Source: Triglochin maritima (Eukaryota; Streptophyta; Magnoliopsida; Alismatales; Juncaginaceae). From it: a DNA stretch of 64,000 bases. The first letter of the stretch is position 1, and every line of letters starts with the position of its first letter. The notes beneath the pieces are model-generated. The model was not told the origin of the DNA. It searched no databases and saw only the letters and a program-made list of their open reading frames with translations. Position numbers and translations under genes: made by a program. Positions 1-11,929 of the stretch are shown here, piece after piece. The stretch is from assembly GCA_963682175.1 (NCBI GenBank), contig OY821772.1, positions 59,418,925 to 59,482,924 on the forward strand, in the 5' to 3' direction.

Positions 1-3000
1 ATTTTCATAGGACTTTGAGTTGTGATGTTCATATCTTTAAGCAGTTGTTTTATCCAAATTAATTCGCTGGTAGTGGATGCCATTCCACGGTATTCTGCTT
101 CTGCACTGGATCGTGCGACGACGTTTTGCTTCTTACTTCGCCATGTTACCAAGTTCCCTCCTACAAATGTGCAGAATCCTGTAGTTGAACGTCGATCATG
201 ACTTCCAGCCCAATCTGCATCGGAGTACCCAATTATTGAATTAGAGTTGTTGGGTTTCATCCATAAACCTTGTCCAGGTGTTCCTTTAAGATAACATAGG
301 ATTTTGTTTACTAAGTCTAGATGATGTGTATAGGGAGCATGCATGAACTGACTTATTAGACTAACCGCATATGTAATATCAGGTCGAGTGACAGTAAGGT
401 AGATAAGTTTTCCAACTAGCCTTTGGAATTGCCCAATGTCAGATAGGGGAGTCCCATCATTTGGTCCTATCTTTTTATTGGTTTCTATAGGTGTAGGTGA
501 GGGTTTTGAACCTAATTTCCCAGTTTCTTTGAGAAGGTCTAGGATGTATTTCCGTTGAGAAAGAAATAACCCCTTTTTTGAGTATGCAATTTCTATTCCT
601 AAAAAATATTTTAAGTAGCTCAGGTCTTTTATGTCAAATTGTGATTTTAAATATTCTTTAACTAATGCTATTTCGTGGTTATTACTCCCAGTTATGATAA
701 TATCATCAACGTAAATAAGTATGATGATGGTGGTGTTATGTTTATGTTTTGTAAACATGGATGCATCAGCAGAACTCTTACTAAAACCATAATTAATGAG
801 AGAGAGACTGAGTTTGGCATACCAGGTACGAGGTGATTGTTTGAGGCCATAGATGGACTTATGAAGCTTGCATACCTGGTTGGAACAAGTGATGTAGCCA
901 GGAGGTGGAGTCATGTAGACTTCTTCTTCTAGGTTCCCTTGTAAGAAAGCATTTTTCACATCCATTTGAAATAAACTCCATCCCTGATTTACAGCAATAG
1001 AGAGCAGAATACGAACAGTGTTCATTTTAGCGACAGGAGCAAATGTTTCTAAGTAGTCGAGGCCATATGTTTGTGTATAGCCTTTGGCTACAAGTCTAGC
1101 TTTATATCTTTCTATCTGTCCATTGCTATGATATTTGATTTTGTAGATCCATCTACATCCTACAGGTTTAATACCAGGTTGGTGTGGAACAAGGGTCCAG
1201 GTATGGTTATTTTCAAGGGCTTTTAGTTCTTCTTCCATGGCTTTGACCCAATTTTGATTACTTATAGCCTCATGGTAGCTGGTTGGTTCTTTATTTATGT
1301 CTAGTGTTCCTAGGAAGGCTTGATGTTTATTAGAGATATGATGGTAAGATAGAAAGTTTTGGATAGGATATGTGATTTTGTGAGAGAGATGAGAGAGATA
1401 GTAGTCGTTAAGTCTTGGAGGGAGGCGAGTTGGGCGAGTAGATCTTCTTGGTCCTTCTCCTTCTCTTTGGTTTTCTTCATTCTCTTCTCCTCTTCCTTCA
1501 ACATTTTCTTCTTCTCCTCCTCCTTCATTTCCTCCTCCTTCTTCATTTTCTTCTTCTTCTTCATTTTCTTCTTCTTCTTCATTTTCTTCTTGGTGTGGAG
1601 GAAGCAGGTCGTCATAGGTGTTATTAGGTATTGGGGTAGCGGAAGTATTATCAGAGCTAGAGTTTTTGAAGAAGGGTTCGGTTTCGAAGAAGGATACATC
1701 GCGAGAAACATAAGTCTTTTTATTTTCTGGATCATAGCATTTGTACCTTTTTTTCCTAAATGAATATCCTAAGAAAATGCATTTGATAGAGTTATGATCA
1801 AATTTATTTTCCCTTTTCTTGTGAACAAAACATGTACAACCAAAAATTCTAAAATGGTCAATGCTAATGTCTTTGTTAAACAATATTTCAAGAGGTTTTT
1901 TATTCCCAATTGTGGGACTAGGAAGACGGTTGATAATATACGTGGCAGTGAGAATGGCATCTGACCAAAAAACTTTTGGGACATTGTTTTGAAAAAGAAG
2001 AGACCGAGTGACGTTCAAAAGGTGTCGGTTTTTTCGTTCGGAAATCCCATTTTGTTGTGGTGTATTAACACAAGAGGTTTGATGAAAAATACCTTTTTGA
2101 CGTAAGAGATTTTGAAATAAATTGCTCATATATTCTGATCCATTATCAGATCTAAAAAAACGGATTTTTGCGTCGAACATATTTTCAATGTAACAGAGAA
2201 ATTCGCAAAAAACTGAGTAAGTGTCAGATTTGTTTTTTAAAAGATACGTCCATGTGGCTCGAGAAAAATCATCAATAAAACTAATAATGTATCGAAACCC
2301 GTTGTAAGACTCAATGGGGGCAGGTCCCCAAATGTCAGAATGCACTAACTCAAAAGGTGTGAAGGTTTTGGTACTAGATTTTTGAAACGGTAACCGAGTT
2401 TGTTTAGCAAAACGACATACATCACAAAATACTTCATTTTTAAAAGCAGGAAAAAAAGATTTTAATACGGTTGAAGATGGATGTCCCATCCTTTTATGCC
2501 AGAGATTGTGGTCACTGAGAGTTTTTGTATGATGAGCCTTTTCACTTGTTTCTAGAACATATAGACCATTAGAAAAAATGCCTTTACCAATCATCCTCCC
2601 TGACGTACGATCCTGAAAAACAACGTCATTAGGAGTAAAAACTACATTACAATTGAGATTTCTTGTAATTTTTGCTACCGATACAAGATTAGCGTCAAGA
2701 TTAGGAACATATAAGATTTCATCATAAGTGTTGTTTACTAAGTTTGTTTTGCCTATTCCTTTGATTTGTATTTTGTTTCCATTTGCAACTGTCACAAATT
2801 TGTTTAATAAACTTAGGTTTTGTTTAATATTACTAAGTAATGTTGGATCTCCAGTCATGTGATCAGTGGCTCCGGTATCAATTATCCAGGCCTTGTTATT
2901 AAAAAGCGTGTTTTTTCCAGAAAGTTTAGAAATAACAGAAGTAATTGTGTTACCTGACAGATTACCTGATGTGGGAGGGTTCTTGTGCAAAAGTTCATTC

Positions 3001-4175
3001 AGGTGGCCCACCAGGTTTTTAAGTTGGAGTGGATTCATGGTAGGATCCGACCCGCCAGTGCAAGATCCGACCCCATTGGATCCGTTGTACCCGTTATCAT
3101 ACCGGATCTGGTTTCCCGGGTTGGAAGATCCGATTGCGTGACTTGAATAAAAGGCGGAATTATCCGCATAACCGGTAGGGTTTGCAACCCTTTCGCTTGG
3201 TCTGCCGCCGCTCCGGAGAAAGCTGGTGTTGTCGCCGCCTCCGAGGAAGTTGGTGCAGTCGCTGCCTCCGAGAGAGCTGGTGCCACCGCTGCCTCCGAGA
3301 AGACTGGTGCTGCCGCCCGATCCTCCATCCACCATATTTGCTCTCATCTGTCTTTCATTTTTTTGTGGTCTGAGATGGGGAAACAAAAACCAGCATGCGT
3401 TTTTGCTATGTCCTGGTTTTTTGCAGTTTTCACAGTGTTCGTTGTTTTTGTTCCCGAACCTTTTTTTTGTTCCCTGAGCTTGGTTTCGACCGGCGATGAG
3501 GGCCTGGTTGTCGGAGTTCTGGTTTTTGGTGTGGTTGTTCAGTGTGTTTCTTCTTGTTTCCTCGCGCTGAACGAGGCTTGTGATGTTTGCGAGGCTGGGA
3601 AGATCCGGCGCCATGAGTATTTGAGATCGGATGTTCTCATAGCTTGAGTCTAGACCTACCAGAAATTGGTAGATCTGGTTTTGTTCTTGTCGGTTTTGTA
3701 TGACTTGTGGGTCAACTGTGGGAGGTTCGTAGATTTTCAGTTCATCCCACCTTCTTCTGAGAGTACCAAGGTACTCTGTGATGGTCGCCCCACGTTGTTG
3801 TGTTTGCGTGATTTCTTGTTTTATCTTAAAGACATGCGCGAAGTTTTCTGATTTTCCATAATGGTCCCGAACAGAGTCCCATAGTTCCTTTGCGCTGTCT
3901 TTGAAGATGAATATCTCGGCGATATCTGATTGCATCGAGGCTATAAGCCACGACATAACCTGATGATCCGCTGTTTGCCATTCGTCATGGAGCTTTTCAG
4001 TCGCGTTTTCTTCTGGTTTTGCTGTCTTCCCGGTGATGTGGCCCAACCTTCCTCTGCCACTGAGGGAAAGCGTGACCGCGCGAGACCAGGACAGATAGTT
4101 GGTCCCGTTTAGCGTTGTCGAGACCAGGCGATGAGAGCTCATCCCATCAGAAAGAATTTTGTTGCCGTCTGACAT
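1..4175 (-). CDS. Copia gag-pol polyprotein (partial, C-terminus outside window)
   Basis: This single open frame starts at the ATG whose first base is 4175 and stays open to base 1 (about 1391 codons). Gag carries a CCHC zinc knuckle (residues about 248-261). The aspartic protease has Asp-Thr-Gly near residue 433 (bases 2877-2879 encode the Asp). The integrase has a His-His-Cys-Cys zinc domain and a DDE triad at about D614, D677 and E713, with the copia-typical spacing of 35 between the last two. Between integrase and RT is a strongly acidic Glu/Asn/Gly-rich linker (bases about 1480-1600). The RT has a Tyr-Val-Asp-Asp active site at bases 702-713 (residue 1155). RNase H begins with Gly-Tyr-Ser-Asp-Ala-Asp-Trp at residue 1316. 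The start was chosen because it opens the frame 121 bases after the primer-binding site. The product would be cleaved into capsid and enzymes for retrotransposition. Confidence 0.92.
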   Translation of the reverse strand, partial: MSDGNKILSDGMSSHRLVSTTLNGTNYLSWSRAVTLSLSGRGRLGHITGKTAKPEENATEKLHDEWQTADHQVMSWLIASMQSDIAEIFIFKDSAKELWDSVRDHYGKSENFAHVFKIKQEITQTQQRGATITEYLGTLRRRWDELKIYEPPTVDPQVIQNRQEQNQIYQFLVGLDSSYENIRSQILMAPDLPSLANITSLVQREETRRNTLNNHTKNQNSDNQALIAGRNQAQGTKKRFGNKNNEHCENCKKPGHSKNACWFLFPHLRPQKNERQMRANMVDGGSGGSTSLLGGSGGTSSLGGSDCTNFLGGGDNTSFLRSGGRPSERVANPTGYADNSAFYSSHAIGSSNPGNQIRYDNGYNGSNGVGSCTGGSDPTMNPLQLKNLVGHLNELLHKNPPTSGNLSGNTITSVISKLSGKNTLFNNKAWIIDTGATDHMTGDPTLLSNIKQNLSLLNKFVTVANGNKIQIKGIGKTNLVNNTYDEILYVPNLDANLVSVAKITRNLNCNVVFTPNDVVFQDRTSGRMIGKGIFSNGLYVLETSEKAHHTKTLSDHNLWHKRMGHPSSTVLKSFFPAFKNEVFCDVCRFAKQTRLPFQKSSTKTFTPFELVHSDIWGPAPIESYNGFRYIISFIDDFSRATWTYLLKNKSDTYSVFCEFLCYIENMFDAKIRFFRSDNGSEYMSNLFQNLLRQKGIFHQTSCVNTPQQNGISERKNRHLLNVTRSLLFQNNVPKVFWSDAILTATYIINRLPSPTIGNKKPLEILFNKDISIDHFRIFGCTCFVHKKRENKFDHNSIKCIFLGYSFRKKRYKCYDPENKKTYVSRDVSFFETEPFFKNSSSDNTSATPIPNNTYDDLLPPHQEENEEEEENEEEEENEEGGGNEGGGEEENVEGRGEENEENQREGEGPRRSTRPTRLPPRLNDYYLSHLSHKITYPIQNFLSYHHISNKHQAFLGTLDINKEPTSYHEAISNQNWVKAMEEELKALENNHTWTLVPHQPGIKPVGCRWIYKIKYHSNGQIERYKARLVAKGYTQTYGLDYLETFAPVAKMNTVRILLSIAVNQGWSLFQMDVKNAFLQGNLEEEVYMTPPPGYITCSNQVCKLHKSIYGLKQSPRTWYAKLSLSLINYGFSKSSADASMFTKHKHNTTIIILIYVDDIIITGSNNHEIALVKEYLKSQFDIKDLSYLKYFLGIEIAYSKKGLFLSQRKYILDLLKETGKLGSKPSPTPIETNKKIGPNDGTPLSDIGQFQRLVGKLIYLTVTRPDITYAVSLISQFMHAPYTHHLDLVNKILCYLKGTPGQGLWMKPNNSNSIIGYSDADWAGSHDRRSTTGFCTFVGGNLVTWRSKKQNVVARSSAEAEYRGMASTTSELIWIKQLLKDMNITTQSPMK
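1480..1600 (-). other. Acidic low-complexity linker inside copia pol
   Basis: The plus strand is a run of cttctt/ctcctc triplets. Read in the copia frame it encodes consecutive Glu-Glu-Asn and Gly-Gly-Asn units between integrase and reverse transcriptase. It is a coding microsatellite that keeps the frame. Both strands look open here, which produces spurious Phe/Ser-rich or Lys/Glu-rich reading frames. Confidence 0.8.
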
Positions 4176-4296
4176 GTTTTTTTGGGTTTTTTCTTCTTCT
4201 CTCCTGGGTTTGGATGTGGGTTTTGAGGACCTTCAACCCCCTTGTATGAGGTGAGGCCGGTGATGATTTGTAGAAACTGAGGCACACAGAATCAAT

Positions 4297-4308
4297 GCTC
4301 TGATACCA
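4297..4308 (-). other. Primer-binding site of the left copia element
   Basis: On the minus strand this reads TGGTATCAGAGC, the standard plant initiator-methionine tRNA primer site. It directly follows the 5' LTR end at 4309. Confidence 0.88.
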
Positions 4309-4590
4309 TGTAGAAATGTATGGGGACGAGATTAGTAGGAGAGGAAGAGATTTTATTTCTATATGTTTTTGAATTAATTTACATGGTTTGAATCTGAGGC
4401 TATTTATACAACATATTTTAGCCGTTTGGTTGTAATAAATGCTTGTTTGGAGAACCCCAATCGACATGGAATGCCATGCAAAGCTTTGGGCATCCAACCG
4501 ACAGCCTCAACGGTATGTATCTTTAACATAATATTTTCACTCTTGTACATACATTTCGAGTTAGCAATTACCGTTAAGTCGTTGTTAACA
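4309..4590 (-). repeat. 5' LTR of the left copia element (282 bp)
   Basis: Read on the minus strand it begins TGTTAACAACGAC and ends CATTTCTACA, giving TG...CA ends. It abuts the primer-binding site and contains a TATA-like TGTATAAATAGCC around 4400-4415. The outer boundary at 4590 is inferred from the TGTTAACA start and could not be confirmed against the absent 3' LTR. Confidence 0.72.
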
Positions 4591-7143
4591 TATCAGAGTA
4601 GTAAAATGGAAGGCAAAAGAAGCTCACCACGGTATGGTGTAATGGTAAAGTGGGGTATGAGTCTCCGGTCAATTGTCGTGGTCTAATCTATTACTTTGGA
4701 GTTTATATTTTTGTTTGTCATCACATTATCATAAATTAATTTGAATATTGTAAGATGAGTATTTCACAGTGGGAAAAAGTAGAAGAGGAAGGAAGACATG
4801 TTTTGTGAGTTTGAACACGAATTTGTTGGTCAAAATAGCTCCCAACATGCACATGGGTAGAGAGGACAATGGGGTTACTTGGACAACCACATGGCATGAC
4901 TGTTGTGCGTTTGCACAAAGTCCAGAGGGAACTGCAACATGGGCCCTCCGCTAGCATACTTCATTCTTGCACTGTTGCTTTACTTCGGTATTTTTACCAA
5001 CTTAATTTAAGACGTTGTTTTTCACTAAGAACTAGCTTAATTTGTGAATGATATATACGGAAAATCCAATTTACTTGACATTTTTTATTGTTATTTCTTC
5101 CTTTTTCATTACTTAAAGAACCTATGATTCTCATTTATGAAATTTTCACAAAATAACATCAACTCACCATCATTCTCAGACGTTGGTAAAAATTGTATCA
5201 TAACGGCAAATATCAACTCGGGAATCAGGATAGACCAAGTTATCAAGACGGCTCATAAAGAATCTCAAATTTCAGTCAAACCAAAATTCAGAAGCCCAAT
5301 CAGTACGGCCTTCTAATGTTGGGCTTCAACTTTAACTTCAACTGCTCTGAAACATGTTTCAAGCCCACGTAAGGTCACCCATCTAGCTTTGTACGTGAAC
5401 TGGAATTCTTTTCTTCTCTCGTGTCATGCACAACAGCACAATACCCTATTTTATATTTGTTGATATAAAAAACCCACCGACAAAATGTGACATCTAGTTT
5501 CCGACGTTTTAAAGTCGATATCTCCGGGCGTAGTCAAGTTAATTAGGGACAAGTGAAACACACATTTTGGGTTCAAACCCTAGTAACGACACGTCAAACG
5601 TCCCGATGAAAATAGTGTTGGATCACTTCCAGTTTGAAACTGTAGCTCGTATGTCCCAAAGTGAGGACGATTGTCAGGAAATTCTAAATCATCAAAAAAA
5701 ATTAAAATCGATTTCTTGTACTGCATGAAAAAAAGTTTGATTTTTCATATTTTTGGTCAAGATTATCCTTTTTTATGGGATGACTTATAATTTCCCGAAA
5801 TTCATCTTTAAGTTGACATCTATGAGTTGCAATGTTAAACAAAATATGGCATTATTGAAATTATGATTTTTTCAAGGGCAGGTTTCAAACTGCAATTTTA
5901 ATTAAATTGACCAACTCCACAACCACATGCAACATTATCTCAAAATTGGTCGAAATGTGCAAAGATAACGTGACTAATTTGAAAAGGAAACTATTGTTCG
6001 CCGCTCAAAAATTACTTCAATCGTCTGTCTCAATTATCTTTTTGTCATTCACAATCCATTTAATATTCATTATATCACGTAAAAAATAAAAAAATGGAGC
6101 GTCTGGCTAGGACATGGGAGTGGGTGTCTAAGGAAGACGCCCCCACCATGGTGGGAGCGTCTGGCTAGATGCCCCTCTCTTTTTTTAAATCTTGAATTTA
6201 TACAATGTATTATTTCAAATTATTTCAGGTTCCGTTGTAAGATTTCGATGGTGACGGGGTGAAAAAAAACACAAACGTAAATAAACGGGTGAATGGATCA
6301 ATATCCGGAGTACAATAATATGGTGTCAAAACAAACGTCAATAAACACTAGCGTCCCCCACAATGGTTGTCGCTCCCTGCCACCCTCACATTCTTATTCT
6401 GATTTTATTTTTCATTGTCTTTTTTTGTTGTAGTATGAAAATATGAGAGTCTATTGATAGTAGAAATAAGTAAAAATGAGAATGACAAAACGATAATTCG
6501 CACGGTTGATTTAATTAATTTTGGAGCGACATTTAGCATTTGAGTTTGAAAACGAAGAATTTGAGAAATTTTAAAGCCATTATTTTAATTTACCACAACT
6601 TTCTTTTTACTGTTGACATGTACGACCAATAGGTTTTTTTTGTGATAAACAAAAAAAATGACGACAAAAGTAGGTAGATCTTTGATTCTGCATATAGTAG
6701 ATAATAGAAATAGATAGTAGATTTACATCTCTCATGTCATGCACAAAACACCAACTGTGATAATTTAATTATATCCCAACAATGTCATTCGCATGTTTGA
6801 GATTCAAAATCCAGTGGGTAACAGAGCATATTAAAAAAAAGTCAAATGTGCAAAGATAAAATAATATTTTGTAAATCTGAAATGTTATTGGATATCTGAA
6901 GAAACGACGAAAAGGGAAAAAGACAGAATGTAGTTGCTGTTTGATAATTTTGATTTAACGAATATAAAATCCGAATATGACCGTAAAAAATGGCGTGATC
7001 AGTGATCACAAATTCACAATAATAACCTCTCACTCCACTACCCCTCACCTTCTTCACTGAAAGAAGCAGGCAGTCGACACTTCTAACCAACACCAAACCG
7101 ATCCCGATCTGGAATCCGAAATCTGAATGCGAGACCGGATCTG
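4591..7143. other. Intergenic DNA upstream of the QUA3-like gene
   Basis: No supported gene is seen. The stretch is AT-rich with short random open frames. Around 6096-6170 the 13-mer AGCGTCTGGCTAG occurs twice, flanking a small GC-rich imperfect hairpin (gtgggtgtct / agacgccccc). A TATA-like AATATAAAAT at about 6960-6969 lies some 180 bases before the QUA3-like start codon and is a candidate core promoter, not proven. Confidence 0.5.
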
Positions 7144-10100
7144 ATGGGCCACGTTAACCTTCCGGCGTCCCGGCGGAGCAGCGGACCGTCGTCGTTCTCT
7201 TCCCGGCAGTGGCGCCTCCTCGACTTAATCTCCTTCTGCTTCTTCTCCGCCGTCGTCGTCTTCTTCCTCCTCGTCTTCACCTCCCTCGGCGACTCCCTCG
7301 CCGCGTCCGGCCGCCGCACCCTCGCTCTCTCCGACCCCCGCCAGAGGGACCGCGTCCTCGCCTTCCTCGACGACCGCCGGGGCAACGTCCAGATCGCCGC
7401 GTGTTCCCCCGACGAGGTCGATCATGACCACATGCCGTGCGAGGATCCGAGGCGGAATAGTCAGCTCAGTAGGTTCATGAACTTTTACAGGGAGCGGCAC
7501 TGCCCGGCGCCGGAGGAGACCCCGCTTTGCCTCGTCCCGCCGCCGCACGGGTATCGAGTTCCAGTCCCATGGCCGGACAGCCTCCACAAGGTTCGCTGCT
7601 CTCTCGCTGCTCCCTAGTTTTAGTTAGTTTTGATTTTGGAGCAGGAAATTGTTTTAACTTTTAGGGACTTAAATTATGGGATTAATAAATTGTCACTTGA
7701 TGATGTTGTTTTCTGGTTAGTTGTGGCGTTGATATAAGAAATTTGCACGACTTGTGTGTAAGTTGATAGCGTATATGTCATGTGATGAATGAATCTTCAC
7801 TTTGAAGTTTTTCTGCTGTCTATTTTGTGAATTGTTAGTGGTCACCTTACAGGGCAAAAGAGAACAATGCTGTCAACACTCATCACGATGTAATGGGAAA
7901 TCATGGTATGTGGCGTAGCAATTTTAAAATAGAATTGTAGATTAAATGAAACTTCAACAGGAAGGTTTGAGTGCTTTAAGTGGCATGATCATCCAAATTT
8001 TAACTCGACAACGTTGACTACCTACTTGGTCTGATTTCTTGTTAATATCAGAAGATGTTAAATTTGATTGGTCCTTTGTATTTTAGATTCAAAAAAAACT
8101 TTAGGTGGGAAGTTGTGGACTCGATTTTATGGGCACCATTTTTTAAATAGGACAAGTAAAATTTAATATGTGGTCAATGACTCTTCATTTGAAATTTCTG
8201 TGCAACCAATTTAAGAATTGTCAGTGGTAAAAACAAACACAATTTACTATTTGGTAGTCTTTGAAAGATCTGTTGATATGAGTGGAATTTATGGTTCTTT
8301 CTTTGAAGGAGCTTCTTATTCTTGATATCCTTGTTTACCCTATTGATAGTTTGTCAATTTCTTTCTCTGATGAGATTGTCAATTGCAATGTAGATATGGC
8401 ATAGTAATATGCCACATAACAAACTTGCTGAGAGGAAGGGACATCAAGGTTGGATGAAAGAAGAAGGGGAACTTTTTATTTTCCCTGGAGGTGGCACTAT
8501 GTTTCCAGAGGGAGCTATAAAGTACATTGAGAAACTTGGGCAATATATTCCATTAAGTGGTGGTGTCTTGAGAACCGCTTTGGATATGGGATGCGGGGTA
8601 CGCTTTGACCCTTAGAAACTAAAGTCTTTCAATTCATTATTTCAGTGTTTGACCCCCTTTATCTAACCTTATGGCTTAATGTCCTTATTTATTCAATGGA
8701 TTTCATGCAGGTCGCCAGTTTTGGTGGATATATGCTTAAGGAAGACATACTGACACTTTCCTTTGCTCCAAGAGATTCACATAAATCACAAATACAGTTT
8801 GCATTGGAGAGGGGAATACCTGCTTTTGTTGCCATGCTTGGCACACGTCGACTTCCATTCCCTGCGTACTCCTTCGACTTACTTCACTGCTCCCGCTGCC
8901 TGATACCTTTTACTGCATACAGTGAGTACTCCCCATTGGTGGTTCTTCACTTCTTTTCCACTGAAAAAAATAACTTCTTCTACCTTTTCTGACTATGGTA
9001 TTACAGATGGTACATACTTTGCCGAAGTGGATCGATTACTTAGACCTGGAGGATACCTTGTCATATCCGGTCCCCCTGTCCAGTGGGCCAATCAAGACAA
9101 AGAATGGGCAGACCTCCAGTCTATAGCAAGATCCTTGTGCTATGAATTGATTGTTGTGGATGGGAATACTGTTATATGGAAAAAAACTTCTGATGATTCA
9201 TGTTTCTCAAACCAAAATGAGTTTGGACTTGACCTATGCAGTAACGCAGATGATCCTAGTGAAGCCTGGTAAGATATCCTTTGGATATCCTCTGCAGAAA
9301 ACTCTCAATTCCCTTTTTAATCAAACTGGGGTTGTATGAGAAGTCATTTATCTTCATCCATGCACTAGTTCTTGAGTATATTTAGGATAAAATAGAGGTG
9401 GGGTAGTGGACCTTAGAATATACACTTTCTTATAGGTTACAGGTACTTTAAAAATATTCTGTTGTGCAGGTACTTCAAAATGAAGAACTGTGTCAGCAAA
9501 CTACATCTTGTGGGAGAAGCATCTGTGGGTTCCATTCCTAGTTGGCCAAACAGGCTGATGAAGCGCCCTGCTAGGGTATCACTCATAAAGAATGGAATGG
9601 ATGTTTTTGAAGCTGATAAGCGTCGTTGGACTAGGCGAATTGTGCACTATAAGAAAAAATTGGGCTTGAAACTTGGAACTTCTGCAGTACGCAATGTTAT
9701 GGACATGAATGCGTTTTTTGGTGGCTTTGCTGCAGCCCTATCATCTGATCCTGTTTGGGTCATGAATGTTGTTCCTTCTCGCAAGCCATTGACCTTAGGT
9801 GTGATCTACGACAGAGGTCTAATTGGAGTCTATCATGATTGGTGAGTTATATACGTTTTTGGTGAATATGATATGTAACTATGACCATGAATGAGATAGT
9901 TAACTACAAGGAATGAGTTGTGTAAATTTGTAGAACTACTGAAATAGAATAAATCATATGTTGGGAGGAGGGGACTCCTGATATATATAATTCATAACAA
10001 ACTTATAGTATATATTAAGAACAAAATGTTGCAAAACTACGCTAACAAATAACAAGAGATGGTACTTTACCACAATACTTATATTACTTCTTTGGATAAT

Positions 10101-11929
10101 TGATTCTAATCGATTGTTTAATTTGTGCATATTAAATGAAAAAACAAGCTGTCATTATTCTTTCAGCAGCAACAGGGAAATGCATTTTACCTTTTTTGAA
10201 AGGCAACATGTGTTATTGTTGGTCAGCACCATCCAGCATTATTGGGTTTTTCCCCTTCAAATTGGGTTCTTCTATAAGATATCTACCACGGTGATATTGA
10301 ACCGAACTTTGTCAACCGATCCATTCAACTGCAGTTTGTTGTCGTCAAGCTTAAAGGAACTCAAAACTCCTAAAGCCAAAATTAGATGATGTCAAATGAA
10401 CTTATATCAGGATAAATACTGAGTGAACTTGAGCTCGTTTCAAAGAGGTTCTGAAACTGAGTTATATATTTCCTTGTTCAAATTTTATCAGTATTGGTGT
10501 GAACCACTTGTAATTCTGTTTACACATGTTCTCAGACATGACTTGACTGCATTAAACTAAAATAGATATGTTCTGATCATCAAGTTGAATCATATACTAT
10601 CTCCTTTTATAAAGTCGATTGCAAAATACAGATAAACTAAAAACGGGCTAAACTGAAAATTTTATGTTATTTTCACCTGTCAAATAAGGAAATTAAGTTC
10701 ACATTTAGTTCGTTGATCACCTATCAAACAAGGAAATTATTTTCACATTTAGTTCGTTTAAATTCATATTGCATCTGAACAAGGTAAAGTCCAGTTATAT
10801 TGATTCAGTTAGTAATCCAATCTCTAAATAATGTACTTTGTTGTCTCTACTTCCAATTCCTTCCTATTTAATGTCTTTTCTCATATATTTATTTTATCCT
10901 CCCTGCACGTGATTGGCCCCTGAAGCATAGAGTTTTCTTGTCTTAATTGGTGTTGTATCATCTTTCAAGAAGTAGTTCATTCATGTTAAGTAGTACAAAG
11001 CTTGTATCCATTGCATACTTACTACCAGTCTTCGTCAACGTGATTTGTGTAGGTGTGAACCTTTCTCAACCTATCCTCGGACTTATGATTTTATCCATGC
11101 TCCGGGAATCAGTGGCTTGATAAAGGATGCAAGCTCTGGAAAGAGCAGGTTTATCTTGAATCCTGACTTAATTTTGTTTTATTGGTTTTATGTGGTTTCC
11201 TCGTTTCAACAATGCAGGTTAAATTTGACCCTCTTTGTAGACTTTTAACAAAATTTGCCATTTAAGTGTTATTGACATGTAAGAGACACAATGAACTTTC
11301 TGTTGCAACACAAGGGACATCACTTAATACAGAGGAAGAGAAAAACAAGTTTTTTTCTCCTATAATTATCTTATCAAACTTCATTAGTGGTAGCACGTAA
11401 AGATGTTAGCTGAAAATGTGGTACACTCATGTCTGAAATCATTTTATATATTTTTTATTTTATTGGAAAATGGTATCGGACGATGTAAAAATAAAGGCTT
11501 TTCTGCATTCCAAAGCTTCATGGTTGGAATCGCTTATCCATGCAGATAGCACTACAGAGTAAATGAATTGCCTTTATTACTCCAAAGATTCATCCTTGTA
11601 ATTGGCTATCCATGCTTATTTATTCTTGATCATGATTTATGAGCATGATACACGGAACTGCACTTGGTTTTCCATTTATAATTTCTACTTTCCGATTGCC
11701 ATACAGGTGTAAGCTTGTCGATATTATGGTGGAAATGGATCGAATTTTGCGTCCAGAAGGGACTGCAGTCATTCGAGATGCACCAGAGGTTATTGATAAG
11801 GTTGGTCGTATTGCTCACGCAATAAGATGGAGTGTAGAGGTACACAATGCTGAACCAGAATCAACCAACGGAGAGAAAATTCTGGTTGCAACAAAGAAAT
11901 TATGGAAGCTACCCCTCTCTTCTGATTAA
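7144..11929 (+). CDS. QUA3: QUASIMODO3-like pectin methyltransferase (PMT13 type), 7 exons
   Basis: Exons: 7144-7590, 8394-8597, 8711-8921, 9007-9268, 9470-9841, 11053-11148 and 11707-11929. All introns are GT-AG and phases close to 1815 nt (604 aa). The product is a type II membrane protein with a short cytoplasmic tail and one membrane segment (residues about 25-48). A lumenal putative SAM-dependent methyltransferase domain (DUF248 family) follows. The SAM motif Ala-Leu-Asp-Met-Gly-Cys-Gly is at residues 211-217 and spans the exon 2/3 junction. A second pseudo-symmetric motif, [11 protein letters not shown], lies in exon 5. The N-terminal Met-Gly-His-x-Asn-Leu-Pro-Ala-Ser and [14 protein letters not shown] match Arabidopsis QUA3, a Golgi homogalacturonan methyltransferase. 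Length agrees with the family. Function is inferred from family. No lesions were seen. The longest intron (9842-11052) holds nothing recognised. Confidence 0.95.

Larger units (their letters stand above)
1..4590 (-). mobile_element. Ty1/copia LTR retrotransposon, 3' part beyond window
   Basis: The element reads right to left. Its 5' LTR lies at 4309-4590, the primer-binding site at 4297-4308, and gag-pol runs from 4175 to the window edge inside the RNase H domain. The order gag, protease, integrase, reverse transcriptase, RNase H is the copia order. The 3' LTR and 3' target duplication are outside the window, so age and TSD cannot be assessed. No stop codon or frameshift was found in the visible 4.2 kb, so this may be a recent, coding-competent copy. 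Confidence 0.93.

Noticed and set aside
1310..1763. Open frames on both strands rich in Lys/Glu or Phe/Ser
   Set aside because: They are shadows of the copia polyprotein's acidic linker, which is the frame that continues from integrase into RT.
4621..4685. tRNA- or SINE-like sequence with an A-box (TGGTGTAATGG)
   Set aside because: No acceptable B-box and no cloverleaf with a paired acceptor stem could be drawn.
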